DNA of 49,903 nucleotides from Methylotenera oryzisoli. Its GTDB lineage: Bacteria; Pseudomonadota; Gammaproteobacteria; Burkholderiales; Methylophilaceae. The notes beneath the pieces are model-generated. The model was given only the letters and a program-made list of their open reading frames with translations. It was not told the DNA's origin and ran no database searches. The DNA lies in the NCBI GenBank assembly GCA_945881735.1, contig CAMCVF010000013.1:1-49903 (forward strand). The letters run 5' to 3'. Shown here one piece after another: positions 17,277 through 26,261 of this stretch. Each line of letters starts with the position of its first letter. Positions within the stretch are counted from its first letter, which is position 1. The translations under genes were made by a program, and so were the position numbers.

Positions 17277-19391
17277 ATGGAAAAGAATCCGCATAACAAA
17301 AACCTATTGGTCGAATTATTTATTGAAGAACTACCGCCAAAAGCCTTAAATAAATTGGGCGAAGCATTTTCAAGCGTATTATTTGAATCGCTGAAAACAC
17401 AGGGTTTGACTTTAGAAAATGCCTCTTTCACTGCTTTTGCGACACCTCGCCGTTTAGCCACGCATATCAAATATGTAGCCGATAAAGCTGCAGACAAGCA
17501 GATATCGCAAAAACTAATGCCAGCTAATGTTGGCTTAGATGTAAATAGTGACGCGACTCCCGCCCTGCTTAAAAAATTGCAAAGCTTAGGTGCAGACGCA
17601 TCTGCAGTTGCAAACCTTAAAAATGACAATAACACGCTGTTTTTAGATGTATTACAGGCGGGCGTGACGCTGCCAGATGGTTTGCAAAAAGCATTGAATG
17701 AAGCAATCGCAAAGTTGCCGATTCCAAAAGTCATGACCTACCAATTACATGAGAATACTCAAAATCCAGGTTGGGAAAGCGTTAATTTTGTGCGCCCTGC
17801 GCATGGTTTAGTCGCTATGCACGGCAGTAGTACAATTGCGGTAAACGCGCTGGGCTTAAATGCTAGCAATTTCACGCACGGTCACCGCTTTGAGGCAAAA
17901 CAATCTGTGATTGCCATTAAACATGCTGATAGCTATGAACAACAATTGTTAGATGAAGGCGCCGTTATTGCCAGTTTTGCGGCAAGAAAAGCGGAAATCG
18001 TAAGCCAACTAATTGCCGCTGCGGCTAAGCAGAACATCAAACCGATTAATGATGATGCCTTATTGGACGAAGTAACCGCTTTGGTAGAGCGCCCTAATGT
18101 GCTGCTTGGGCAATTTGAAGAAACATACCTAGAAGTGCCGCAAGAGTGCTTAATTTTGACCATGAAGGCGAATCAAAAATACTTTCCATTACTAGATGAA
18201 AACAGCAAGTTAACCAACAAGTTTTTAATTGTTTCCAATATATCTCCTAAAGACCCAAGCGCTGTGATTGGCGGCAATGAGCGTGTAGTTCGCCCACGCT
18301 TAGCTGATGCGAAATTCTTCTTCGACCAAGACCGCAAAAAAACATTAGAAAGTCGTATTGCTGGATTGGACAAGGTGGTCTATCACAACAAACTAGGTAG
18401 CCAAGGTGAGCGTACTCAACGTGTAAGAGCCATTGCCAAAGAAATTGCCCGTCAATTGGGTGGCGACAAATTAGCGGCTCTTGCCGACCAAGCGGCGATG
18501 TTAGCGAAAGCCGATTTAGTAACCGATATGGTAGGCGAATTCCCAGAGTTACAAGGTATTATGGGACGATACTATGCCCAGCATGAAGGCTTGGATAATG
18601 ATGTTTCTTTTGCAATTGAAGACCACTATAAACCACGTTTTGCAGGTGATGAGTTGCCGCGTAACCAAGTGGGAGTTTGTGTTGCGCTAGCAGATAAACT
18701 AGAAATATTGGTTGGCTTATTTAGCATTGGGGAAAAGCCGACTGGTGATAAAGATCCGTTTGCGTTGCGCCGGCAAGCACTTGGTATCATTAGAATGCTG
18801 ATTGATTGCCAACTAACTTTGTCACTTGACGCGATAATAGAAATTGCATTTTCACAATTCACCACCGACTCAAATTCGCGTGTAGCTGTCAAAGATTTTT
18901 GCTTTGATCGCTTAAGTGTCAACTTACGTGATCATGGGGCAAATACACAAGAAGTAGATGCTGTTTTATCGCTTGCGCCAAAATTATTAAGTGAGGTTCC
19001 GAAACTTTTAGAGGCTGTACGTAGCTTTGCCACACTGCCAGAAGCCCCAGCACTTGCTGCTGCAAACAAACGCGTTGGAAACATATTGAAAAAAGTAGAG
19101 GGAGAAATAAAAGTAGACGTAAATTCCAATTTACTTAAAGAACCCGCCGAAATCGCCTTGAACGAATTATTGTCTAAAGTAAAACCTGATGCGGATAAAC
19201 TATTTGAAAGTGGCGATTACACCGGCTCACTGAAGGCTCTAGCGGCATTGAAATCCCCAGTCGATGCTTTCTTTGATAACGTGATGGTTAATGCGGATGA
19301 CCCAGCGCTTAAGGCGAATCGTTTAGGCTTAATGGCTAAATTGCACCAAGCGATGAACCGCGTTGCAGATTTATCTAAGTTAGCTAATTAA
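17277..19391 (+). CDS. glyS: Glycine--tRNA ligase beta subunit
   Basis: A 704-residue beta subunit, needed for tRNA-Gly binding and charging with GlyQ. The start LLVELFIEELPPKALNKLGEAF is diagnostic; ATPRRLATHI, ECLILTMKANQKYFPLLDE and VGEFPELQGIMGRYYAQHEG are further family blocks, and the C-terminal anticodon-binding region (about 585-690, SPVDAFFDNVMVNADDPALKANRL) is complete. ATG start 2 bp after glyQ. gmhB follows after 35 bp. No frameshift or odd codon use is seen. Confidence 0.97.
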   Translation: MEKNPHNKNLLVELFIEELPPKALNKLGEAFSSVLFESLKTQGLTLENASFTAFATPRRLATHIKYVADKAADKQISQKLMPANVGLDVNSDATPALLKKLQSLGADASAVANLKNDNNTLFLDVLQAGVTLPDGLQKALNEAIAKLPIPKVMTYQLHENTQNPGWESVNFVRPAHGLVAMHGSSTIAVNALGLNASNFTHGHRFEAKQSVIAIKHADSYEQQLLDEGAVIASFAARKAEIVSQLIAAAAKQNIKPINDDALLDEVTALVERPNVLLGQFEETYLEVPQECLILTMKANQKYFPLLDENSKLTNKFLIVSNISPKDPSAVIGGNERVVRPRLADAKFFFDQDRKKTLESRIAGLDKVVYHNKLGSQGERTQRVRAIAKEIARQLGGDKLAALADQAAMLAKADLVTDMVGEFPELQGIMGRYYAQHEGLDNDVSFAIEDHYKPRFAGDELPRNQVGVCVALADKLEILVGLFSIGEKPTGDKDPFALRRQALGIIRMLIDCQLTLSLDAIIEIAFSQFTTDSNSRVAVKDFCFDRLSVNLRDHGANTQEVDAVLSLAPKLLSEVPKLLEAVRSFATLPEAPALAAANKRVGNILKKVEGEIKVDVNSNLLKEPAEIALNELLSKVKPDADKLFESGDYTGSLKALAALKSPVDAFFDNVMVNADDPALKANRLGLMAKLHQAMNRVADLSKLAN

Positions 19392-19426
19392 ATTGGTTTG
19401 CTAATTAAACTAATAGGCATGCAAAC

Positions 19427-19984
19427 ATGAAACTGGTTATCTTAGATAGAGACGGCGTGATTAATATTGATTCTGCTAATTTTATTAAGAATCCAAATGA
19501 ATGGGTGCCAATTACTGGCAGCCTTGAGGCGATTGCCATGCTTAATCAATCGGGGTTTCGCGTGGCGCTAGCGACCAACCAATCGGGTATTGCGCGTGGT
19601 TTGTTTGATATGGTGATGCTTAATGCGATTCACGACAAAATGCATAGAGCACTAGCACTGGTTGGCGGGCGTGTAGATGCCTTGTTCTACTGCCCACACG
19701 CGGCAGACGACAATTGCAATTGCCGCAAACCTAAAACTGGCATGATAGAAGATATTGGCCGCCGATTTTCAATTGAGCTAAACAAAGTGTATGGTATTGG
19801 TGATGCCTACCGCGATTTGCAAGCCTTTGCCGATGCGAGCTGCAAGCCAATATTAGTGCGCACTGGCAAAGGGGAAGAAACGCTGGCTCAAACTAATGGC
19901 TCTGATAAACCTTTACCAAAAGGCACCTTAATTTTTGCTGATTTAAATGAAGCTGTACAACATATTATTACTGAAGAATACTAA
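19427..19984 (+). CDS. gmhB: D-glycero-beta-D-manno-heptose-1,7-bisphosphate 7-phosphatase
   Basis: A 185-residue HAD phosphatase with the nucleophile D7 and general acid D9 (LDRDGVI), the second HAD motif ATNQSG and the Asp of IGDAYRDL. The zinc site is formed by C89, H91, C97 and C99 in YCPHAADDNCNCRKP, typical of GmhB. It removes the C7 phosphate in ADP-heptose synthesis for lipopolysaccharide core. It lies between glyS and plsC, the order seen in many beta- and gammaproteobacteria, and is probably in the same operon. A histidinol-phosphatase role is less likely in this neighbourhood. Confidence 0.9.
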   Translation: MKLVILDRDGVINIDSANFIKNPNEWVPITGSLEAIAMLNQSGFRVALATNQSGIARGLFDMVMLNAIHDKMHRALALVGGRVDALFYCPHAADDNCNCRKPKTGMIEDIGRRFSIELNKVYGIGDAYRDLQAFADASCKPILVRTGKGEETLAQTNGSDKPLPKGTLIFADLNEAVQHIITEEY

Positions 19985-20004
19985 GTAATAACGCCAAAAG
20001 CTAG

Positions 20005-20721
20005 ATGCAAATTTTATTATTTTTACGATCTGCACTATTCTTTATGGGCCAAGTGATTGCCGCACCTATTTTTACTTTAATCGCTTTTCTAGCACTGCCG
20101 CTTAACCCTATTACACGCAATTTTTTAATCTCCGGCTGGGCACGTAGTATGATTTGGTGGTTGCGTGTCACTTGTAATATCACCCATAAAATCAGCGGAT
20201 TAGAGAATCTGCCATGCACCCCCAGCATTATCTTATCTAAGCACCAATCGGCTTGGGAAACATTAGCTTTTCAGGCTATTTTTCCCGAACAATCGTATGT
20301 GATGAAGCGTGAATTATTGTGGATACCTATTTTTGGCTGGGGTTTAGCGATGAGCTCGCCTATTGCTATTGACCGCAGCGCAGGTCGTGATTCCTTGAAG
20401 AAATTGGTTAAAAAAGGAAAAGATAGATTAAACAAGGGCTTATGGGTGGTTATTTTCCCAGAAGGTACGCGCAAATCACCAGGTGAGCGCGGCAAATATC
20501 ATATTGGCGGGGCATGGCTTGCCACGCATACCAATACGCAAATCGTACCTGTAGCGCACAATGCAGGCAAGTTTTGGGCCAAAAATAGCTTTATTAAAAA
20601 AGCTGGTGTGATTCAGTTGCACATTGGGCTGCCAATTCAAGCGGCAGGTTTAAAAGCGGATGCAGCAAACCATTTGACTGAGGCTTGGATTGAAGCAGAA
20701 ATGCTGGTACTAGACAAGTAA
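20005..20721 (+). CDS. plsC: 1-acyl-sn-glycerol-3-phosphate acyltransferase (PlsC family)
   Basis: A 238-residue membrane-associated acyltransferase. A hydrophobic N-terminal helix (about residues 4-35) precedes the acyltransferase domain: motif I is SKHQSAWE (H80 to E85, an HX4E variant of the usual HX4D), motif III is FPEGTRKSPGERG (from 151), and IVPVAHNAG is motif IV. It transfers the second acyl chain to lysophosphatidate in phospholipid synthesis. The HX4E form, common in proteobacterial relatives located here, leaves the exact acceptor a little uncertain. The stop overlaps the next gene's ATG by one base. Confidence 0.88.
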   Translation: MQILLFLRSALFFMGQVIAAPIFTLIAFLALPLNPITRNFLISGWARSMIWWLRVTCNITHKISGLENLPCTPSIILSKHQSAWETLAFQAIFPEQSYVMKRELLWIPIFGWGLAMSSPIAIDRSAGRDSLKKLVKKGKDRLNKGLWVVIFPEGTRKSPGERGKYHIGGAWLATHTNTQIVPVAHNAGKFWAKNSFIKKAGVIQLHIGLPIQAAGLKADAANHLTEAWIEAEMLVLDK

Positions 20722-21431
20722 TGGCGAATCAAGTGCTGACCCTTGCTAATGGCGAAACGATTTCTTATCTACTAGAACATCGGCCACGCCGTACTGTTGG
20801 GCTGAAAATTACTGCTGAAGGCTTAGTGGTGCATGCACCCAAGCGTATTTTTGCTTTTCAGCTTAATCAAATTTTGCAAGAAAAATCAGGCTGGATACTA
20901 GACAAGCTTAAAGCACACGCAGCCAATCAGGTAAATGCGATTGAATGGGTAGATGGCGAACATTTGCTGTATTTAGGCCAAGATATTCAGCTGAGTATTG
21001 TGAAAAATCGCAGTAATAAAGCCTTATTTTTGGATGCAAATACATTAATAATGGCAACCCCAACGCCAGATAATCACGCGCTGATTCACCGTAAAGTGGT
21101 GCAATGGTATCAAAAGCAAGCAATGGCAGATTTTGCCCGCCGGTTAACCATTTTAGCGACTAAATTAGGTGTGCCAACTCCGCCATTAACGCTTTCTAAC
21201 GCAAAATCACGCTGGGGTAGTTGCAATAGCCGTGGTGAAGTTCGGCTGAATTGGCGCCTATTACAAGCATCGCCATCTATTATTAATTATGTGATTTGCC
21301 ACGAATTAGCGCATTTAAAACAAATGAATCATTCTGCCAAATTTTGGGCGGTGGTTGAAAGCTTATTTTCCGATTACAAACAAGCCGAAAATGCGTTGAA
21401 AACGTTATCGCCGCAATTGCATCGCATCTAA
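20721..21431 (+). CDS. YgjP-like zinc metallopeptidase (DUF45/SprT-like)
   Basis: A 236-residue protein of the YgjP/DUF45 family. The catalytic zinc motif HELAH (H194, E195, H198) and a third ligand H204 lie in VICHELAHLKQMNHSAKFW; the family signature SRWGSCNSRGEVRLNWRL precedes them. It should be a cytoplasmic metallopeptidase; physiological substrates are not established. The ATG overlaps the plsC stop (TAATG), so it is the last gene of the glyQ-glyS-gmhB-plsC operon. A strong symmetric hairpin follows after 61 bp. Confidence 0.88.
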   Translation: MANQVLTLANGETISYLLEHRPRRTVGLKITAEGLVVHAPKRIFAFQLNQILQEKSGWILDKLKAHAANQVNAIEWVDGEHLLYLGQDIQLSIVKNRSNKALFLDANTLIMATPTPDNHALIHRKVVQWYQKQAMADFARRLTILATKLGVPTPPLTLSNAKSRWGSCNSRGEVRLNWRLLQASPSIINYVICHELAHLKQMNHSAKFWAVVESLFSDYKQAENALKTLSPQLHRI

Positions 21432-21492
21432 TTTTACATAGCTTATTTTACTCCCTACGAATTTTTATTTTAGCTTGATAACGCAATCATAG

Positions 21493-21539
21493 TTGGTAAG
21501 ATTTAAAAGGGGCTTAACGCCCCTTTTAAATCTTACCAA
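21493..21539. terminator. Perfect 21-bp inverted repeat, bidirectional terminator
   Basis: Bases 21493-21513 and 21519-21539 are exactly complementary with a 5-nt loop (TTAAC). The core is GGGGC/GCCCC flanked by A/T runs, so either strand gives a GC-rich hairpin followed by several U residues. It lies between the convergent YgjP-like and SCO1-like genes and probably terminates both. The length of the perfect stem is unusual. Confidence 0.85.
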
Positions 21540-21556
21540 TTTAGTAGCACCAATTT

Positions 21557-22150
21557 TTACATGAGTTTTTTAAGATCACTCGCAATATCGGCTGGCTTTT
21601 GGCCATAATCTAAATAAAGCCTAATTTTTCCTTCTTTATCAAACACATAAATGCCAGCACTGTGGTCAATAGTGTAATCACCCCTGGTTTTGCTTTCTAC
21701 TTTTGAGTAGAAAATTTTAAAATTACCTAAAGTTTCGGCGGTTTCTTGCAAACTGCCTCTCAAGCCAATAAAACGCGAATCAAATGATGGTACAAATTGT
21801 GCTAACACTTCTTGCGTATCTCGCACCGGGTCCACTGTTACAAAAATTACTTGTACATTATCGGCTTTATCGCCCAGCAGTTTCATGGTTTGTTTTAAAT
21901 CCACCATGGTAGTTGGGCACACGTCTGGGCAATGTGTGTAGCCGAAAAATAGCGCAACAACTTTGCCTTTAAATTCATTCATAGTACGAATTTTGCCAGT
22001 ATGGTCCATTAATGCTAAGGGCTTGGGGAAATCAGCACCTGTAATATCGGTGCCAACAAAGCTTACCCCGTTGCCATCACTGCCAGATTGGACGGGCGGG
22101 TTGCAGGCACTTAAAAATAAGACCAAACTTGCTAGCAATAATTTTTTCAT
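21557..22150 (-). CDS. SCO1/SenC family copper chaperone-like lipoprotein
   Basis: A 197-residue lipoprotein: signal peptide MKKLLLASLVLFLSAC with the lipobox cysteine at C16. The thioredoxin-like domain (about 37-195) has the copper/redox motif C74-P-D-V-C78 (GYTHCPDVCPTTM) and the conserved H163 (IDHSAGIYVF). SCO proteins deliver copper to, or keep thiols reduced at, the CuA site of cytochrome oxidase at the outer face of the inner membrane. No oxidase genes lie nearby. The gene is convergent with the plsC operon and divergent from ilvE. Lnt, encoded at 14.4 kb, would mature it. Confidence 0.92.
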   Translation of the reverse strand: MKKLLLASLVLFLSACNPPVQSGSDGNGVSFVGTDITGADFPKPLALMDHTGKIRTMNEFKGKVVALFFGYTHCPDVCPTTMVDLKQTMKLLGDKADNVQVIFVTVDPVRDTQEVLAQFVPSFDSRFIGLRGSLQETAETLGNFKIFYSKVESKTRGDYTIDHSAGIYVFDKEGKIRLYLDYGQKPADIASDLKKLM

Positions 22151-22269
22151 CTTAAAAACTCCTATTAAATACTGTATTTATTCAACATTTTGATTTTAAC
22201 ATGCATCAAGAAGTCCGCCCTTTTAGTTTACAATAATGATTTATAAAATTGATTGCTTTAAGGAAAAGT

Positions 22270-23214
22270 ATGGCAAACCCAGCAGCAACTTCTGGCGGAA
22301 TGGCAGACCGCGACGGCGTTATTTGGTATGACGGCAAAATGGTGAATTGGCGTGATGCAACCACACACGTTTTAACACACACTTTGCATTACGGCATGGG
22401 CGTATTCGAAGGCGTTCGCGCCTATAAAACCGACAAAGGCACAGCAATTTTCCGCCTAAAAGAGCATACCGACCGCTTATTTAGAAGTGCACATATTTTA
22501 CAAATGAAAATGCCGTTTACTAAAGAAGAGATTATGGAGGCGCAAAAAGCATCCGTACGCGAAAACAATCTAGAATCAGCCTACATGCGTCCAATGGCGT
22601 TTTATGGTGCTGAAGCGATGGGTATTTCGGCGAAAACACTTTCTACGCATGTAATTGTTGCCGCTTGGAAATGGGGCGCTTATATGGGTCAAGAAGCTCT
22701 GGATAATGGTATTCGCGTTAAAACTAGTTCATTCTCACGTCATCATGTGAATATCACCATGTGTAAAGCCAAAGCCAACGGCAACTACATGAATTCTATC
22801 TTGGCGCATCAAGAAGCGGCGCAAGATGGATACGATGAGGCACTGTTATTAGACGTTGATGGCTTTGTGGCTGAAGGTTCTGGCGAAAATATCTTTATCG
22901 TACGCAATGGCAAACTGTATACGCCTGATTTAACATCAGCATTAGAAGGCATTACGCGCGACACTATCGTTCAATTAGCTGGCGAAATTGGTTTGCAAGT
23001 GATTGAAAAACGTATTACACGCGATGAAGTGTACTCCGCGGACGAAGCATTCTTTACAGGCACGGCAGCAGAAGTTACGCCAATACGCGAGCTAGACCGC
23101 CGCAATATTGGTACCGGCACCACTGGCCCGGTAACTAAGCAATTGCAAAAACTATTCTTTAATGTGGTTACAGGAAAATCGGCCAAGCATGCCGATTGGT
23201 TAACGCTAGTTTAA
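22270..23214 (+). CDS. ilvE: Branched-chain amino acid aminotransferase
   Basis: A 314-residue class IV PLP aminotransferase for the last step of Leu, Ile and Val synthesis. The PLP lysine is K168 in CKAKANGNYMNS; other blocks are HYGMGVFEGVRAY, VAEGSGENIF and FFTGTAAEVTPI. The ATG at 22270 is chosen because AAGGA lies 5 nt upstream; an in-frame TTG at 22249 would add seven residues lying across that Shine-Dalgarno. A small zf-CHCC protein follows after 22 bp. Confidence 0.93.
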   Translation: MANPAATSGGMADRDGVIWYDGKMVNWRDATTHVLTHTLHYGMGVFEGVRAYKTDKGTAIFRLKEHTDRLFRSAHILQMKMPFTKEEIMEAQKASVRENNLESAYMRPMAFYGAEAMGISAKTLSTHVIVAAWKWGAYMGQEALDNGIRVKTSSFSRHHVNITMCKAKANGNYMNSILAHQEAAQDGYDEALLLDVDGFVAEGSGENIFIVRNGKLYTPDLTSALEGITRDTIVQLAGEIGLQVIEKRITRDEVYSADEAFFTGTAAEVTPIRELDRRNIGTGTTGPVTKQLQKLFFNVVTGKSAKHADWLTLV

Positions 23215-23236
23215 TGATTCGGTAATAGGAATTAAC

Positions 23237-23425
23237 ATGTCAGATGTGAAAGAAATAGAAGTAACCGCAAAAGACCTACCCTTACATTGCCCCACTAAAG
23301 AGGTAGCGCTTTGGGCAAGTCATCCACGGGTATTTTTAGATATTGACGCAACTGGGCATGTTGCTTGCCCTTATTGCGGTACGCAATACCGATTAAAAGC
23401 AGGCGAAGTGATTTCGCATCACTAG
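23237..23425 (+). CDS. Zinc-finger (zf-CHCC) domain protein
   Basis: A 62-residue protein with the zf-CHCC pattern: C18 (LHCPTKEVALWASHPRVFL), H29, and the pair C44/C47 in HVACPYCGTQYRL. The family is related to the NDUFS6 accessory subunit of mitochondrial complex I and is widespread in proteobacteria as a small metal-binding protein of unknown role. It is often found next to ilvE in betaproteobacteria (from memory), as here. A weak Shine-Dalgarno (TAGGA) precedes the ATG. The LRR-kinase gene starts 24 bp downstream, so the three may form one operon. Confidence 0.85.
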   Translation: MSDVKEIEVTAKDLPLHCPTKEVALWASHPRVFLDIDATGHVACPYCGTQYRLKAGEVISHH

Positions 23426-23449
23426 ATTTAGTCAACGCCCCCTTCTTTT

Positions 23450-24823
23450 GTGAGTTCCCATCTTCCGCAAGACGAAACCTTAAACCTACTTAAAACCGGC
23501 AAATTACAAGGTAGCGCCCGCCTTAAACTGCTGTGTGGTTTAACAGAATTTCCAGCCGAAATCTTCACACTAGCCGATACTTTAGAAATTCTGGACTTGT
23601 CTGGTAACGCACTTAATTCGCTACCAAATGATTTAGTTAAAATGCATAAACTGCGGATTTTGTTCTGCTCATCGAATCAATTTACAAATCTACCAGAAGC
23701 ACTGGGCAATTGCCAAAGTTTGAGTATGATTGGCTTTAAAGCCAATCAAATTAGTCATATTGCTGAATCTGCTATTCCAGCCCAAAAATTACGTTGGCTT
23801 ATTTTAACGGATAACGCACTCAGTAAATTGCCTGACTCTATTGGCGATTGCCAGCAGATGCAAAAACTGATGTTGGCTGGTAACCAACTAAGCACACTGC
23901 CAGAAACGCTAGCAAACTGCAAAAAACTTGAGCTACTGAGAATCTCGGCCAACCAACTTCAATCACTGCCTGAATGGTTATTTAGCCTGCCTAAACTCAG
24001 CTGGCTGACTTATGCGGGCAACCCATTTAGTGATGAGATTGAACATAAACGCACCGCCCAACAGCCTATCACCCAAATTGACTGGACTGACTTACAGCTA
24101 CAGCAAAAACTAGGTGAAGGCTCATCTGGTTTAATTTACAAGGCAATTTGGAAAAAGGATGTCCAACCAAACAAATTAGTTGCAGTCAAAATTTTCAAGG
24201 CCGATTATACCAGTGACGGATTACCTCGTTGTGAAGTGCATGCAACAGCTTTGGCTGGTCAACAAAGAAATTTATTGGGCTTAGAAGGCATTATTAGTCA
24301 TCATCCACAACTTGCGCAAGGCATGGTAATGCCATTAATGGATGCGGATTTAACCGTGCTTGCAAAGCCGCCCAACTTTGAATCTTGTAGCCGTGATGTT
24401 TACGCCTCCAATACCGGATTTAGCTTGGAGAGCCTGTTAACTATCGCGTCCTACATTGCCTCAGTGGTTTGTCACTTGCATGAGCAAGGCATAACGCATG
24501 GCGATTTATATGCGCACAATATACTCTCCAATCAAAATGACAAGGTGATATTAAGTGATTTTGGCGGCGCATCGTTTTTGCCAATGGATAATATTGAGCA
24601 ATCTCTTAATCTGCAACGCATTGAATCGCATGCTTTTTCTTGTTTACTTGAAGAGTTATTAAATCATTGTGAAGCTCATAATGAAATCAAAGAGCAATGC
24701 TGGGCGCTTCAAGCAGAGTGCGCGCAAGCAAATATTGCCAAAAGACCCTTATTTAAAACGATTGAAAATCAATTAAACGGCCTAAAACAAATGCATTATA
24801 GGCAAGACACTAAAAGTGTTTAA
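23450..24823 (+). CDS. Leucine-rich-repeat / protein kinase-like fusion protein
   Basis: A 457-residue, probably cytoplasmic protein in two parts. Residues about 30-190 form six or seven leucine-rich repeats of the LxxLxLxxNxLxxLPxxL type (LEILDLSGNALNSLPNDLV, LSKLPDSIGDCQQMQ, LSTLPETLANCKKLELL). Residues about 215-457 form a protein kinase-like domain: glycine loop GEGSSG (from 222), lysine K247 (VAVKIF), catalytic loop H350-GDLYAHN and metal motif D370-FG. HGD replaces the usual HRD, a form seen in several bacterial kinases; D352 and N357 remain, so activity is plausible. The GTG start lacks a clear Shine-Dalgarno. Its 3' end overlaps convergent murI by 14 bp. Substrate unknown. Confidence 0.85.
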   Translation: MSSHLPQDETLNLLKTGKLQGSARLKLLCGLTEFPAEIFTLADTLEILDLSGNALNSLPNDLVKMHKLRILFCSSNQFTNLPEALGNCQSLSMIGFKANQISHIAESAIPAQKLRWLILTDNALSKLPDSIGDCQQMQKLMLAGNQLSTLPETLANCKKLELLRISANQLQSLPEWLFSLPKLSWLTYAGNPFSDEIEHKRTAQQPITQIDWTDLQLQQKLGEGSSGLIYKAIWKKDVQPNKLVAVKIFKADYTSDGLPRCEVHATALAGQQRNLLGLEGIISHHPQLAQGMVMPLMDADLTVLAKPPNFESCSRDVYASNTGFSLESLLTIASYIASVVCHLHEQGITHGDLYAHNILSNQNDKVILSDFGGASFLPMDNIEQSLNLQRIESHAFSCLLEELLNHCEAHNEIKEQCWALQAECAQANIAKRPLFKTIENQLNGLKQMHYRQDTKSV

Positions 24824-25655
24824 TATCAGCTGGCCGACCCCATAATTGACTAATCACCTGCTTGGCGTTATCTGCATTGCTATTAGAGTAAAAAGTAACC
24901 ATTGATTTTTCTTCTGACTTTTCTTTCGATATTTCTTTATTGACATCCAACAAACCTAGCTCTTGTAAGCGCTTTTGCAAATACTTGGCTACCGCGGCGC
25001 CTGTATCAATTAAGGCTACCTCTTTGCTCACCACTTGCTCAATCAAATGTCGTAAAAATGGATAATGTGTACAGCCCAAAACAATGGTATCGGCGCCTTC
25101 ATCAATCAATGGTCTGCAATATTGCTGAATCAAATGTAGCGTACTTGGATGGCTTAATTCGCCGCGCTCAACACATTCCACCAAGCCCACGCAAGCTTGT
25201 GTAACCACTTCTACATTGCGGCCGTAATTTTCCAGCAAAGCAGCGAACTGCGCACTTTTCAGTGTTCCTACTGTGGCAAGTACGCCAATAATCCCGTTTT
25301 TGCTGGCTTCGGCGGCAGGTTTCACAGCGGGCTCCATGCCTATGATTGGGATATGGTATTTTAAACGCATAGCGTCAATCGACGCGGCGGTAGCTGTGTT
25401 GCAAGCCACCACTAAGGCTTTTGAATTGTTGGCAATTAAAAAATCGGCAATTTCAAAGCAGCGTGCTGTGATTTCGGCTGGCATTCTGCTGCCGTAAGGC
25501 GCGTGTTTACTATCGGCCACATACAACAAATCTTCATGCGGCATCAAGGTATGAATGTGCTTGAGCACGCTAATGCCGCCAACTCCAGAATCAAACACAC
25601 CAATTGGGCGCTTATCATGCAAAATTAAAGGGTTATTCAATGAAAGTGAAGTCAT
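24810..25655 (-). CDS. murI: Glutamate racemase
   Basis: A 281-residue cofactor-independent racemase making D-glutamate for peptidoglycan. The acid/base cysteines are C85 (VVACNTATA) and C195 (VLGCTHYPF), with D22/S23 (GVFDSGVGG) and H197 also conserved. The C-terminus carries a Lys/Glu/Ser-rich stretch (NKEISKEKSEEKS) before the final helix, longer than in close model proteins and probably a flexible insertion. The stop lies inside the 3' end of the convergent LRR-kinase gene, with no terminator visible between them. Divergent from the adenosyltransferase gene with 49 bp between starts. Confidence 0.95.
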   Translation of the reverse strand: MTSLSLNNPLILHDKRPIGVFDSGVGGISVLKHIHTLMPHEDLLYVADSKHAPYGSRMPAEITARCFEIADFLIANNSKALVVACNTATAASIDAMRLKYHIPIIGMEPAVKPAAEASKNGIIGVLATVGTLKSAQFAALLENYGRNVEVVTQACVGLVECVERGELSHPSTLHLIQQYCRPLIDEGADTIVLGCTHYPFLRHLIEQVVSKEVALIDTGAAVAKYLQKRLQELGLLDVNKEISKEKSEEKSMVTFYSNSNADNAKQVISQLWGRPADIKHF

Positions 25656-25704
25656 CGAAAAAGGATTGGATGATTTATAATGCTTGGATTATATAGGATT
25701 TTAA

Positions 25705-26256
25705 ATGGCAAATAGGCTTAGCAAAATTTACACGCGTACAGGGGACATGGGTACCACAGGCTTGGGCGATGGAACGCGGGTGGCAAAAGACAGTTTACGC
25801 GTGGTGGCAATGGGCGATGTAGATGAGCTAAATTCGGTACTTGGTTTACTATTAACAGAGCCTTTATCGGCCAAAATTCGCGACTGCTTAACTCGCGTGC
25901 AGCATGATTTGTTTGATATGGGCGGCGAAATCTGCATGCCTGGTTACAACTTAATTAAGGCGGAACGTATAACGGCGTTAGAGTCCATTTTAGATGAGTG
26001 GAATGATAATTTACCGCCATTAAAAGAGTTCATTTTGCCAGGAGGTAGCCGTGCGGCGGCGTATTGTCATTTAGCCAGAACCGTTTGCAGGCGTGCCGAG
26101 CGACAAATGCATACCTTGAACACACAAGAAAAAATCACTGAGATATCATTACAATACATCAATAGGCTATCAGATTTGTTGTTTGTGTTATGCCGCGTTT
26201 TAAATGTGGAGGCAGGTATGCCTGATGTGCTTTGGCAAAATGAGTTTAAGAAATAA
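25705..26256 (+). CDS. Cob(I)yrinic acid a,c-diamide / cob(I)alamin adenosyltransferase (PduO type)
   Basis: A 183-residue trimeric PduO/MMAB-type adenosyltransferase that uses ATP to make adenosylcobalamin. The ATP-binding N-terminus SKIYTRTGDMGTTGLGDGTRV and the signature ARTVCRRAERQM and YINRLSDLLFVLCR are present. No cobalamin-dependent enzyme or other cobalamin gene is nearby, so the cell may salvage B12. ATG follows the GGATTTTAA context; pcnB starts 5 bp after the stop, giving a likely adenosyltransferase-pcnB-folK operon. Confidence 0.92.
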   Translation: MANRLSKIYTRTGDMGTTGLGDGTRVAKDSLRVVAMGDVDELNSVLGLLLTEPLSAKIRDCLTRVQHDLFDMGGEICMPGYNLIKAERITALESILDEWNDNLPPLKEFILPGGSRAAAYCHLARTVCRRAERQMHTLNTQEKITEISLQYINRLSDLLFVLCRVLNVEAGMPDVLWQNEFKK

Positions 26257-26261
26257 GCGAA

